Below are positions 1-6,565 of a stretch of DNA of 17,402 nucleotides, one piece after another (position 1 is the first letter of the stretch; each line of letters begins with the position of its first letter). The position numbers and the translations under genes were made by a program. The DNA lies in the NCBI GenBank assembly GCA_036003885.1, contig DASYSA010000323.1, positions 1 to 17,402 on the forward strand, in the 5' to 3' direction. Under the pieces are notes generated by a model, which worked only from the letters and a program-made list of their open reading frames with translations, had not been told where the DNA came from and made no database searches. Source of the stretch: DASYSA01 sp036003885. GTDB taxonomy: Bacteria; Acidobacteriota; Blastocatellia; UBA7656.

Positions 1-9
1 ACCTCTAGA

Positions 10-54
10 TCCTAAATTATCCTGGATCCTAGATCCTAAATCCTAGATCCTCTC
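10..54. repeat. Heptamer array, unit TCCTARA
   Basis: Heptamers TCCTAAA (10-16), TCCTGGA (20-26), TCCTAGA (27-33), TCCTAAA (34-40), TCCTAGA (41-47) and the degenerate TCCTCTC (48-54) follow one another, with a 3-nt insertion at 17-19. The array runs into the stop codon of the Rrf2 gene, so it sits directly 3' of that gene. It probably continues left of the window, so any opposing arm is not visible. No coding role is apparent. Confidence 0.75.
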
Positions 55-538
55 AGATGTTGAAGTTCAGACCTTCAGGAGAATCAGGGCTGCTGGTCTT
101 GTTGTCCTGGATCAAATCTGTTCCAGCACGCGGGCCGCAGAGATCGGCAATCGTAGTTCGGTCCAGGATGGCGGTCACAGCGCTGTTGGCTTCCATCCAC
201 ACCTTTCGCATTCGGCATCTGAGCGAAATGCTGCACTGAGTGAACCCGAGTTCGGTTACGCAGTCGATCAGTGAGACCTCTGCTTCGAGCGACCTGAGCG
301 CCTGGCCCATCGTGATCTCCTCCGGTTTGTAGGCGAGCCGATAACCGCCGGTCGGGCCGCGGGCGCTTTCAATCAGGCCGGCCTTTCTGAGGTCGATCAT
401 TATCAATGATAGATAGTCTTTGGGGATTGCCTGGCGTTCGGCTATGTCTTTGGCTTGAGTAATGCGCCCTGACTCGAAGCGTTCGGCGAGGTCGATGAGC
501 GCTCTAAGTCCATAATCGCCTTTCGACCCGATCTTCAT
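53..538 (-). CDS. Rrf2-family transcriptional regulator, Fe-S type
   Basis: A 161-residue winged-helix repressor of the Rrf2 family (IscR, NsrR, CymR relatives), cytoplasmic and DNA-binding. The N-terminal part (about 1-70) has the family pattern, with helices around ITQAKDIAERQAIPKDYLSLIM and the wing motif ARGPTGGYRLA at 59-69. Three cysteines, C93, C102 and C108 (spacing C-x8-C-x5-C), followed by RKVW, match the cluster-binding loop of Fe-S Rrf2 proteins, so a [2Fe-2S] or [4Fe-4S] sensor is likely. A fourth cysteine is C134. The ATG start has AAGGGA about 7 nt upstream. No isc, suf or nitric-oxide gene adjoins it, so the signal and targets are unknown. It may regulate itself through the palindrome in its promoter. 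Confidence 0.93.
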   Translation of the reverse strand: MKIGSKGDYGLRALIDLAERFESGRITQAKDIAERQAIPKDYLSLIMIDLRKAGLIESARGPTGGYRLAYKPEEITMGQALRSLEAEVSLIDCVTELGFTQCSISLRCRMRKVWMEANSAVTAILDRTTIADLCGPRAGTDLIQDNKTSSPDSPEGLNFNI

Positions 539-566
539 TTCGCGATCCCTTCTTGAGCCCGCCGGA

Positions 567-595
567 TATATACGTCACGTGGATGGCGCTGTCAA
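567..595 (-). promoter_or_regulatory. Strong sigma-70-type promoter of the Rrf2 gene
   Basis: On the minus strand a perfect -35 TTGACA (590-595) is followed by a 17-nt spacer and the -10 TATATA (567-572, five of six consensus). Transcription would start near 560, about 20 nt before the Rrf2 ATG. The spacer contains the 6-bp palindrome CACGTG (576-581), well placed for a repressor. Confidence 0.75.
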
Positions 596-604
596 GGAGG
601 GGGA

Positions 605-643
605 ATTGCGGAATTTCGAAATTCGAAATTCGCATTCCGCAAT
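605..643. repeat. Hairpin repeat with internal period-7 TTCGAAA units
   Basis: Perfect 10-bp inverted arms ATTGCGGAAT (605-614) and ATTCCGCAAT (634-643) flank a core made of TTCGAAA-type heptamers, which are themselves palindromic (TTCGAA). It lies 3 nt beyond the stop codon of the TonB receptor gene and just upstream of the Rrf2 -35 box. There is no U-tract, so it is not a classical intrinsic terminator, but it could protect or end the receptor mRNA. Confidence 0.8.
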
Positions 644-646
644 CTC

Positions 647-3600
647 TCAGAAGGTCACTCGCAGTCCAAACTGGAATGATCGCGGTATGCCGGGAGAGAA
701 CGAACCGCCGCCAAGTCCGAATTTGTTAGTCCGCGCTCCCTGAGCAGTTCCATTCACGGTGCCTGCGTTGCCGCTCAAGACGCCGGACAGCGGCCCCTGA
801 ACTGACAGCACTCCGCCCGGAGGATCATAATTGGCGAAGTTGAAGACGTTGAACACGTCAATCGAGGGCTCGATCGTCACATGCTCTCCAATACGAACCG
901 CTCTCGATATGCGGAAGTCGGAGGTCAGGAATGAATCGATTCCCACCTGATCGGCGGGTGCCGGCAGGATTTCAGGTATCGTCGCGCCCAGCGCTCTGAG
1001 TTGAGCCTGCGTAAACAGGCCGGCGCCGATGAGTGCTTGCCCAGCCGGCGTGAAGGTTCCTGAAAGAGTCTGGTTGAAACCGGCGATCGCAGCATTGAGA
1101 TGCTTTACACCCTTGATCTTCCTCCCGAACGAGCCGATGTTCGTCCCGGGCAGCACGTCTGATCCCCTGCCGTCTCCATTGACGTCGGTAAAAAAGATCT
1201 CGCCCGCCGCATCTCCCACCGGATTCAGCCTGAGCGTCAACGGAACCGCGGTGGCAACACGGGTGATCGTGTTCCAGTGCAGCCCCCATGGGAGCTCGGC
1301 CATCGTGCTGATCGTCAACTGATGAGTCCGGTCAACACCCACCGGTCCGAACAGGCAGGTTGGGCAGTCATTATTGAGGGACGCTTGCGCAAAGCCTTGA
1401 TCGTTCTGTGTTGCCTCGAATCGAGAAAGCGCATACGAAATCGTCCAGGATGCAGAGCGGAGAATGGGACCGATGTGCCCAACTCGTCCGGCGATCTTCA
1501 TAAGGAGCGCATTGTACGTCGACAACCCCTGCGTCGAGATCATTGATAGATTACCGAACTCGGAGTTTATCCCCGGGAATGCCGAGCCGGACCCGAGCCC
1601 GTTGGCGGCGAAATCATGAATTGTCGCCCCTCTTGCGATCGCCTCGTTGATATTGCTTGCCTCGAACTGAGAGAGGGTCGCCGCTATAGCTTCGCGAGCC
1701 CGGAGGCTGTTGAGCGAATCGGCCGCGCCGACGCGGTTGTAGTCATGTATGAGAAAGGTGTGAAGGCCTCGGTTGCGAACGTAATCGGCCTGTACCATCC
1801 AGTTTGTCCCCAAGCGCCTCTGCACCCCTATGTTTGCCTGAGCCGAGTAAGGCTGGCTGAACTCCGAGGCGAACAGTGCTCCGAAGGTGTTTTGTGTGCC
1901 CGGGAGGCCGCCCGGCGGCAACAGCGCGATCGGTCCGTTGGGGAAGCTCGAGGTAGCGGCAAGCGACAATGCCTGGAGCCGCGCTTGCGCCGCCAGAATC
2001 TGGCTTACCGATGTCCCGAGGGGGATCGAGGAGACACTGCTCACGTCGAAGATACTCTCGCCGCTGGGTCCTCTGAGTATGTTGAAGCCAGGTGCGTCGA
2101 ACACGAATGGATTCGCCGGTGCGATCGTGTTCGGCAACAGGGCCGAGCGCTCGAAGATGACGTTGGTGAATATGTTGGTAGCGTAATACACGCCCAGGCC
2201 TGCTCTGACGACGGTATTGCCGCGACCCTTAACGTCCCAGGCGAACCCGAGGCTCGGCGCAAAGTTGTTCTTGTCCAATCTCACCTTGCGGGACTCGCCC
2301 GGTGCAACCGAATCGAGAACTGCGGGCCGCTCGAGATCGCGGTTGACCTGGCCGGGGTCAATCTCCCATCGCACGCCGAGGTTGATGGTCAGGTCGCGGC
2401 GCGCTTTCCATGCATCGCTGAGATACCAGGCAAAGCGCCCGTTATTGATTCCGCCAAACCTGTAACCGTGGGTGGGCTTCTCTGTAAAGAACCCCAACCC
2501 ATTGCCGAAGACCACGTCGATAGGGAGATAGTTGAGCGGGTTCGATGGGTCGCCTCCCAGGTTCAGCGTCGTAAGCGTGTCCACGATAGGGGCCTGTCCC
2601 ACAAAAGCCCCGAATAGATTGACCGTTATGTGATTGAAGTCGGCACCGTAGTGAAGCGAGTGGGTACCATGAACAAAGCTTCCGTCATAGCGGAACTCAT
2701 CGTTGGTCTGCAGAGTGTGCTGTGGCGCCAGGAAATCGGGCCCGAACTGGACTCCGGTATCGTCAAACCGAATGAACAGCGGAATGTCAGGCACCCCCGG
2801 AGGCGCGGCCGGTTGGATGTAGTTGGCGAAGTTGAGGTGTCCATAGCGCGCCGAATGGGTGAAGCGCTTTAACGACAGGTCCAGCCCTGCGACAACCGAG
2901 TTGGTGTTGTTTCCATTCTGGAATGGCGACAGGTCGTTTCCTCCAAAGCCAGTCACGCCCTTGTTGCTGTTGTGTGTGAAGCGCCCAAACAGATGCAGGC
3001 GGTCGGTTGGGTTCCAATCCATACGAGCTGTACCGAATCTCTCATCGAATGGCGAAGGAGCGAAACCCTCAAACTTGTTGAATGGCGCGGGCGGTGAGAG
3101 GAACGTTGAAGAGTCTTGATTGTTCTTCTCGAAGTTTACGAACCAGAACGCTCGATCTCGTTTGAACGGGCCGCCCAGCCGGAAGCCGCCCTGCTCGCGA
3201 TCGAATGGCGCATCACGCAGACCGACTCGCGCGGCAAAGCGATGGTCGCGCCAGAAGAGGAAGCCACTTCCATGTATACCGTTCTCCCCGCCCCTGGTCG
3301 CAACGTTCACGGCGCCGGTGTTCGAAAGACTCGTCGAAGGGTCGAGCGAGAATTGGCTGATCTGAAACTCCTGCAGCGCGTCGAGCGAGAAGTTCTGCAC
3401 GGTCGTGCCGACCGTCTCGTCCGTGATGTCTATCCCATCCACCTGAATGCGGGTTGTGCGGCCCTCGCTGCCCGCTATCGAGATGCCCGCGAACCCGTTC
3501 TTGGTCGGATCGAACGAACCTCCATCGACAGTTTGAACGCCGGGTTCGAGCGCTGCGAGATCCAGGAAGTTGCGCCCGTTCAGGGGCAATATCTCTATTT

Positions 3601-4069
3601 GGCGCGCTGCAATGACTCCGGTGACGGTGTTGCGGTTGACGTCAACCTGAGTCTCTCCGTTGGAGGTCACCTGGACGGTCTCGCTTATCTCGCCGATCTC
3701 CAGGTTGATGTTGCCGCTCGCGGCTTCACCAACCACGACCTTCAGATTCAGCAAAGCGGTCTTAAAGCCCTTCGCGGTGAACTTGACCTCGTAGTCACCG
3801 GCCTCGAGCGCACTGATGACATAGGCGCCTTTCGAAGTTGTATCCGCATTGAACTTGCGGCCTCTTGCGCCCTGAATAACGGTGATCTTCGCGTCCGGAA
3901 TCACGGCCCCACGGATATCCACAACGGTCCCTTCGATGCTTCCGGTGGGCACCTGAGCAGTTGCGATGAGAGGCGAGGAAAGGGTCAAGAGCAGCGCTGA
4001 GAGCGGTATCACAATAGCTGATCCGACATAAGCGCGGCAGGATAGGGCCGATGATCTCTTCTTTTGCAT
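647..4069 (-). CDS. Oar-like TonB-dependent outer-membrane receptor
   Basis: A 1140-residue outer-membrane transporter. It has a signal peptide (about 1-38, cleavage after ATA), a carboxypeptidase-regulatory-like beta-sandwich (GSIEGTVVDIRGAVIPDAKI, about 42-125), a plug domain (ILPLNGRNFLDLAALEPGVQ; QVDGIDITDE), then a long beta-barrel ending in FQFGLRVTF with the usual terminal phenylalanine. This architecture matches the large Oar/CarboxypepD_reg TonB proteins that are numerous in Acidobacteriota; substrates are mostly unknown, and no SusD partner adjoins. A longer reading starts with GTG at 4075, but the ATG at 4069 has GAGGTGG about 5 nt upstream and is preferred. It appears to be monocistronic, with a leader of a few hundred nucleotides. 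Its ligand cannot be deduced. Confidence 0.93.
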   Translation of the reverse strand: MQKKRSSALSCRAYVGSAIVIPLSALLLTLSSPLIATAQVPTGSIEGTVVDIRGAVIPDAKITVIQGARGRKFNADTTSKGAYVISALEAGDYEVKFTAKGFKTALLNLKVVVGEAASGNINLEIGEISETVQVTSNGETQVDVNRNTVTGVIAARQIEILPLNGRNFLDLAALEPGVQTVDGGSFDPTKNGFAGISIAGSEGRTTRIQVDGIDITDETVGTTVQNFSLDALQEFQISQFSLDPSTSLSNTGAVNVATRGGENGIHGSGFLFWRDHRFAARVGLRDAPFDREQGGFRLGGPFKRDRAFWFVNFEKNNQDSSTFLSPPAPFNKFEGFAPSPFDERFGTARMDWNPTDRLHLFGRFTHNSNKGVTGFGGNDLSPFQNGNNTNSVVAGLDLSLKRFTHSARYGHLNFANYIQPAAPPGVPDIPLFIRFDDTGVQFGPDFLAPQHTLQTNDEFRYDGSFVHGTHSLHYGADFNHITVNLFGAFVGQAPIVDTLTTLNLGGDPSNPLNYLPIDVVFGNGLGFFTEKPTHGYRFGGINNGRFAWYLSDAWKARRDLTINLGVRWEIDPGQVNRDLERPAVLDSVAPGESRKVRLDKNNFAPSLGFAWDVKGRGNTVVRAGLGVYYATNIFTNVIFERSALLPNTIAPANPFVFDAPGFNILRGPSGESIFDVSSVSSIPLGTSVSQILAAQARLQALSLAATSSFPNGPIALLPPGGLPGTQNTFGALFASEFSQPYSAQANIGVQRRLGTNWMVQADYVRNRGLHTFLIHDYNRVGAADSLNSLRAREAIAATLSQFEASNINEAIARGATIHDFAANGLGSGSAFPGINSEFGNLSMISTQGLSTYNALLMKIAGRVGHIGPILRSASWTISYALSRFEATQNDQGFAQASLNNDCPTCLFGPVGVDRTHQLTISTMAELPWGLHWNTITRVATAVPLTLRLNPVGDAAGEIFFTDVNGDGRGSDVLPGTNIGSFGRKIKGVKHLNAAIAGFNQTLSGTFTPAGQALIGAGLFTQAQLRALGATIPEILPAPADQVGIDSFLTSDFRISRAVRIGEHVTIEPSIDVFNVFNFANYDPPGGVLSVQGPLSGVLSGNAGTVNGTAQGARTNKFGLGGGSFSPGIPRSFQFGLRVTF

Positions 4070-4073
4070 GGCC

Positions 4074-4086
4074 ACCTCGTGGAGGT
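4074..4086 (-). promoter_or_regulatory. Small hairpin covering the receptor's ribosome-binding site
   Basis: On the minus strand ACCTC (4082-4086), loop CAC and GAGGT (4074-4078) form a 5-bp hairpin. Its 3' arm is the Shine-Dalgarno sequence of the receptor gene, five nt before the ATG. This could dampen or regulate translation. Five base pairs is a modest stem and could be chance. Confidence 0.35.
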
Positions 4087-4337
4087 CTGGTTGTTTGACG
4101 TAGCGGGGGAAATTCAGGCAGGGGCAGTGCTCGGCGAAATCATCGGAAGTTCACTAGCAGAAAGGTTCGGCTCAAGGTCCTCAGAGCTGAACCAACACGA
4201 ACCTCTACAGCATACTATGAATTCCGTCTGCGACCAAGCTCTGACGGAGTGCCTCATTACGTACGCGGGAACCGCCTGGTTTCGGTACTACTCCTCGTGT
4301 CGACCCGTAAGGTCAGTTACGCGAAGACGGCACGGCG

Positions 4338-4346
4338 AGTATAACA
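4338..4346 (-). promoter_or_regulatory. Candidate extended -10 promoter of the Oar-like receptor
   Basis: The minus strand reads TGTTATACT, that is TGn followed by TATACT (five of six to TATAAT). No good -35 lies 17 nt upstream, which extended -10 promoters can tolerate. Use of this site would give a leader of about 260 nt before the receptor ATG. Confidence 0.35.
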
Positions 4347-4386
4347 CGGAGTGTCGGCTTGGAAGGATCTAATATTACATTTTGTT

Positions 4387-4406
4387 ATGAGATGAATAAT
4401 TCTCAT
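4387..4406. repeat. AT-rich inverted repeat, possible operator
   Basis: ATGAGA (4387-4392), an 8-nt AT-rich centre and TCTCAT (4401-4406) form a 6-bp inverted repeat, about 40 nt upstream of the candidate receptor -10. Its size suits a dimeric regulator, but it does not match a Fur box well and no regulator is identified. Confidence 0.3.
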
Positions 4407-4501
4407 CCGAGGAATCGAGGGACCTTATCGCTCTGTTTCAGTGGAGCTGGACGTTGGACTCTCTTGGAAAGGACGTCTCTTTACGGCGTCCAGCCCGGTA
4501 T

Positions 4502-4927
4502 TCACTTATTTCTCTGTTCCGGACAATGACAGTCCTCTCGCGTCACTATTGAGTCGAATCGCTTCTGCTGGTCAGCTGTCAGCACCAATCGCATGCGCCT
4601 ACGCGCGCTCTCTCGCAACGCGTCGTAGCGCGGCCGTACTTGCGCACACACGGACTTGTACTGGCTGCGCGTCTCGTCGATGATTGTGCTCATCAGCGAA
4701 GCCTGGCGGGCATCCAGCTCGAGTTCGCGTTGCAACGTCTCGAAGTAAGCATCGCCGCTGCGAATGGACACCGCGGAATCGGCCGGGCTGGGCATTGAAA
4801 GCTCGACCCCGTTCGCAGCGCCTCGATCCTGGTGGAAGCCGTTGAGCGACCCGGTCACCACGCCGAGCCCGAACACGAACACAAGCACGCACCACGTCTT
4901 GATCAGATTCTTCCTTTGTCCAGTCAT
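4502..4927 (-). CDS. Periplasmic heavy-metal-sensor-like protein (CpxP/Spy/CnrX type)
   Basis: A 141-residue membrane-anchored periplasmic protein. It has one N-terminal membrane segment (about 11-27), then a mostly helical, arginine-rich domain with ETLQRELELDARQ (63-75) and the LTADQ motif (116-120) characteristic of LTxxQ proteins such as CpxP, Spy, ZraP and CnrX. The C-terminus carries Cys-His-Cys (C133, H134, C135), possible metal ligands, and C94 is a further cysteine. Family role: metal sensing or chaperone-like binding in the periplasm. The start is the ATG at 4927, preceded by AGGAG at 8 nt and overlapping the upstream stop as ATGA, so translation is coupled. It is the last gene of the sigma-factor operon and probably modulates it; that role is inferred. 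Confidence 0.8.
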   Translation of the reverse strand: MTGQRKNLIKTWCVLVFVFGLGVVTGSLNGFHQDRGAANGVELSMPSPADSAVSIRSGDAYFETLQRELELDARQASLMSTIIDETRSQYKSVCAQVRPRYDALRESARRRMRLVLTADQQKRFDSIVTREDCHCPEQRNK

Positions 4928-5382
4928 CGTTCTTTCTCCTGGTTGTCGTCGGCGAAGAGCGTAGCGAGCACTTCGTTGTTCGAGATGGCGCATTCCTCAC
5001 TGTTGGAGAGCGCGCAGGCACCGGCTGCAAAGACAAGAATGCCAGGCTCCTGGGCGGCCGGCAAATCTGTGTAACCTGCTGCCCTCTTCTCATGATTCCG
5101 GGCGTTTAGCCCCATACGTGGGACAAACGTGACAACTACCGTCACTAGCGCCATCACCGGTACCGCCAGTCTGGCTGCCCGAAGGAAGCCCGGCCAGGTA
5201 CCCGTTGGATTCTCTAACTCTCGTTGCCGTGCGGCGATCGAAGCCCGGATGCGTGAGTAGAGCAGCGGCGCCGCAGCGGCCGATTCAATCTGGTCGTCAC
5301 TCGCCCTCGCTGCCTGCACCAGGTCTGCGCCAACCTCGTCCAGGCGTTCTCCATTTGCATCGCCTTTCGTTCTCGAGAACAT
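4924..5382 (-). CDS. Single-pass membrane protein in the anti-sigma position
   Basis: A 152-residue protein that I do not recognise by family. Visible features are a hydrophilic N-terminal part (1-66), one membrane segment (about 70-88) and an extracytoplasmic-looking C-terminal part with two cysteines (C123, C131) in CALSNSEECAISNNEVLATLF-like sequence. It lacks the HxxxCxxC motif of zinc-binding anti-sigma factors. Its place, 12 nt after an ECF sigma gene and overlapping a periplasmic sensor gene by 4 nt, together with its topology, makes a membrane anti-sigma role the simplest inference, comparable to CnrY between CnrX and CnrH. GGAGG lies 5 nt before the ATG. Confidence 0.7.
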   Translation of the reverse strand: MFSRTKGDANGERLDEVGADLVQAARASDDQIESAAAAPLLYSRIRASIAARQRELENPTGTWPGFLRAARLAVPVMALVTVVVTFVPRMGLNARNHEKRAAGYTDLPAAQEPGILVFAAGACALSNSEECAISNNEVLATLFADDNQEKER

Positions 5383-5394
5383 AAATTCCTCCGT

Positions 5395-6081
5395 TCACAC
5401 AAACTCATTCAGCACTTTTCGCAGCGTCGCGCGCGCTCGGTGGGCGCGAACCTTCACTTTAGAAACCGACCACGCCATAAGCTTCGCTATCTCAATCACC
5501 GAAGTCTCCTCCGCATCGAGAAGGGTGAGCACAAGGCGGTCGTCGAGGCTCAGCCGGGCAAGCAGCTTCTCTGCGAGGTCGCGCGCGATTGCATTCGATT
5601 CGGCGTCACCGGCGACAGTGCCCGAGCGAAGACGCGTCTTCAACCAGAGTATTTCGGTGTCGCTCACGCTGCCGATCACTGTTTCCGGCCGCCGTTTGAT
5701 CTTACGCAGCTCATCGTAGCAGGCGTTGATAGCGATGCGTGAAAGCCACGTAGAAAACGATGCCCCTCGCATCGGAGAGTAGTCCCCCAGAGCGAAATAG
5801 AGTTTGGTGAAAGTGTCCTGCACCAACTCTTCGATTCTCTCGGGCCGATTGAAGAAACGCCCGACTACCCCCGCGACTCGTCTTCTATGGCGCTCGAATA
5901 TCAGTTCAAACGCGGCTTCATCGCCCCCGGAGGCCGCGCGAGCCAGGTATTCGTCGGTTACCTCGATGGGACGGTCTGATTCCGGGTTGGAGGCGGCGAC
6001 GTTGAGGTTGTCGGTGATCTCATCCATTCGACACGCCTGATCCACGACCCGGGTTGGACCCATTAGATAAACCTGCTTCAA
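5395..6081 (-). CDS. ECF-type RNA polymerase sigma factor
   Basis: A 228-residue sigma-70 family factor. Region 2 spans about 48-128, with AFELIFERHRRRVAG, the RIEELVQDTFTKLY core-binding segment and FSTWLSRIAINACYDELRK. Region 4 (about 168-226) has LSLDDRLVLTLLDAEETSVIEIAKLM and the helix-turn-helix VSKVKVRAHRARATLRK. No C-terminal extension is present. The longest reading starts with TTG at 6081 (AAGGTG about 10 nt upstream). ATG at 6063 or 6027 are alternatives, and the conserved part begins only near residue 42, so the exact start is uncertain. It heads a three-gene operon with a membrane protein and a periplasmic sensor and probably responds to an envelope or metal signal through them. 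Confidence 0.93.
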   Translation of the reverse strand: MKQVYLMGPTRVVDQACRMDEITDNLNVAASNPESDRPIEVTDEYLARAASGGDEAAFELIFERHRRRVAGVVGRFFNRPERIEELVQDTFTKLYFALGDYSPMRGASFSTWLSRIAINACYDELRKIKRRPETVIGSVSDTEILWLKTRLRSGTVAGDAESNAIARDLAEKLLARLSLDDRLVLTLLDAEETSVIEIAKLMAWSVSKVKVRAHRARATLRKVLNEFV

Positions 6082-6313
6082 AAAGGGAACCCACCTTCTC
6101 CCCGCAACCTATTATCGAATCTGATTGGAAGCCAAGGCGCGTCAGCCCATGCTACATCGCTTTCAATCTATCAGGCGGTCCATCCCGACAATTCCCGGAT
6201 GGCCCGTTCTCCCGACACACCTGCTCAACTACAATTAAACGTACGGATCTTGGGTTCGGTTACAGAGCGGGCCTCGAAGCCTCGGGAGGGACGCATGGAA
6301 TGAGAGAACCCCT
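6082..6313. other. Upstream region of the sigma operon
   Basis: This 232-nt stretch between the heptamer array and the sigma gene must hold the operon's promoter. A minus-strand GATAAT (6111-6116) resembles a -10 box, but no -35 is correctly spaced, and an ECF-type autoregulated promoter cannot be recognised without the regulon motif. I see no gene. Confidence 0.4.
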
Positions 6314-6560
6314 GAGTGAGTACTGAGTGCCGAGTACTGAGTAATGTGTCTGAATGCTGAGGTCCGGGGAAGCTGAGATCTTTCGAGCGGGACTCAGTAC
6401 TCAGCACTCAGTACTCAGCACTCAGTACTCAGTACTCAGTACTCAGTACTCAGCACTCAGTACTCAGCACTCAGTACTCAGTACTCAGCACTCAGTACTC
6501 AGCACTCAGCACTCAGTACTCAGTACTCAGTACTCAGCACTCAGTACTCGGCACTTCGTA
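6314..6560. repeat. Heptamer array ACTCAGY with an inverted left arm
   Basis: Twenty-two perfect ACTCAGT or ACTCAGC heptamers run head to tail at 6392-6545, followed by ACTCGGC (6546-6552) and ACTTCGT. A short left arm at 6314-6342 is the reverse complement of the same repeat and includes the same ACTCGGC variant. A non-repetitive spacer of about 50 nt separates them, so the whole can fold into a long hairpin. It begins about 5 nt beyond the stop of the BtuB-like receptor gene. Similar heptameric arrays are known in cyanobacteria as STRRs; any function here is unknown. Confidence 0.92.
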
Positions 6561-6565
6561 CTATC

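Larger units (their letters stand above)
4087..4501. other. Intergenic region upstream of the Oar-like receptor
   Basis: About 415 nt without a supported gene. It contains a candidate extended -10 element for the receptor (4338-4346) and an inverted repeat ATGAGA-N8-TCTCAT (4387-4406). I searched by eye for a cobalamin-riboswitch B12 box and saw none. There is no convincing intrinsic terminator after the sensor gene that ends at 4502. Confidence 0.5.

Noticed and set aside
1616..2617. Plus-strand ORF of 333 residues
   Set aside because: It lies entirely antisense to the Oar-like receptor, has no family-like motifs and reflects lack of stops in GC-rich DNA. The same applies to 3116-4000, 6698-7366, 8780-9580 and 9620-10279.
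4440..4500. Intrinsic terminator after the sensor gene (GGACG/CGTCC hairpin)
   Set aside because: The stem is only 5 bp with a long loop, and no T-run follows on the minus strand.
4070..4501. Cobalamin riboswitch upstream of the TonB receptor
   Set aside because: No B12-box-like conserved segment could be found by eye on the minus strand of the leader.
4599..5093. Minus-strand ORF of 164 residues overlapping the sensor and membrane-protein genes
   Set aside because: It is a shifted-frame shadow; the two overlapping genes have membrane segments, family motifs and ribosome-binding sites, and this frame has none.
6314..6560. CRISPR array
   Set aside because: Units are 7 nt, directly adjacent with no spacers, and no cas gene is in the window.
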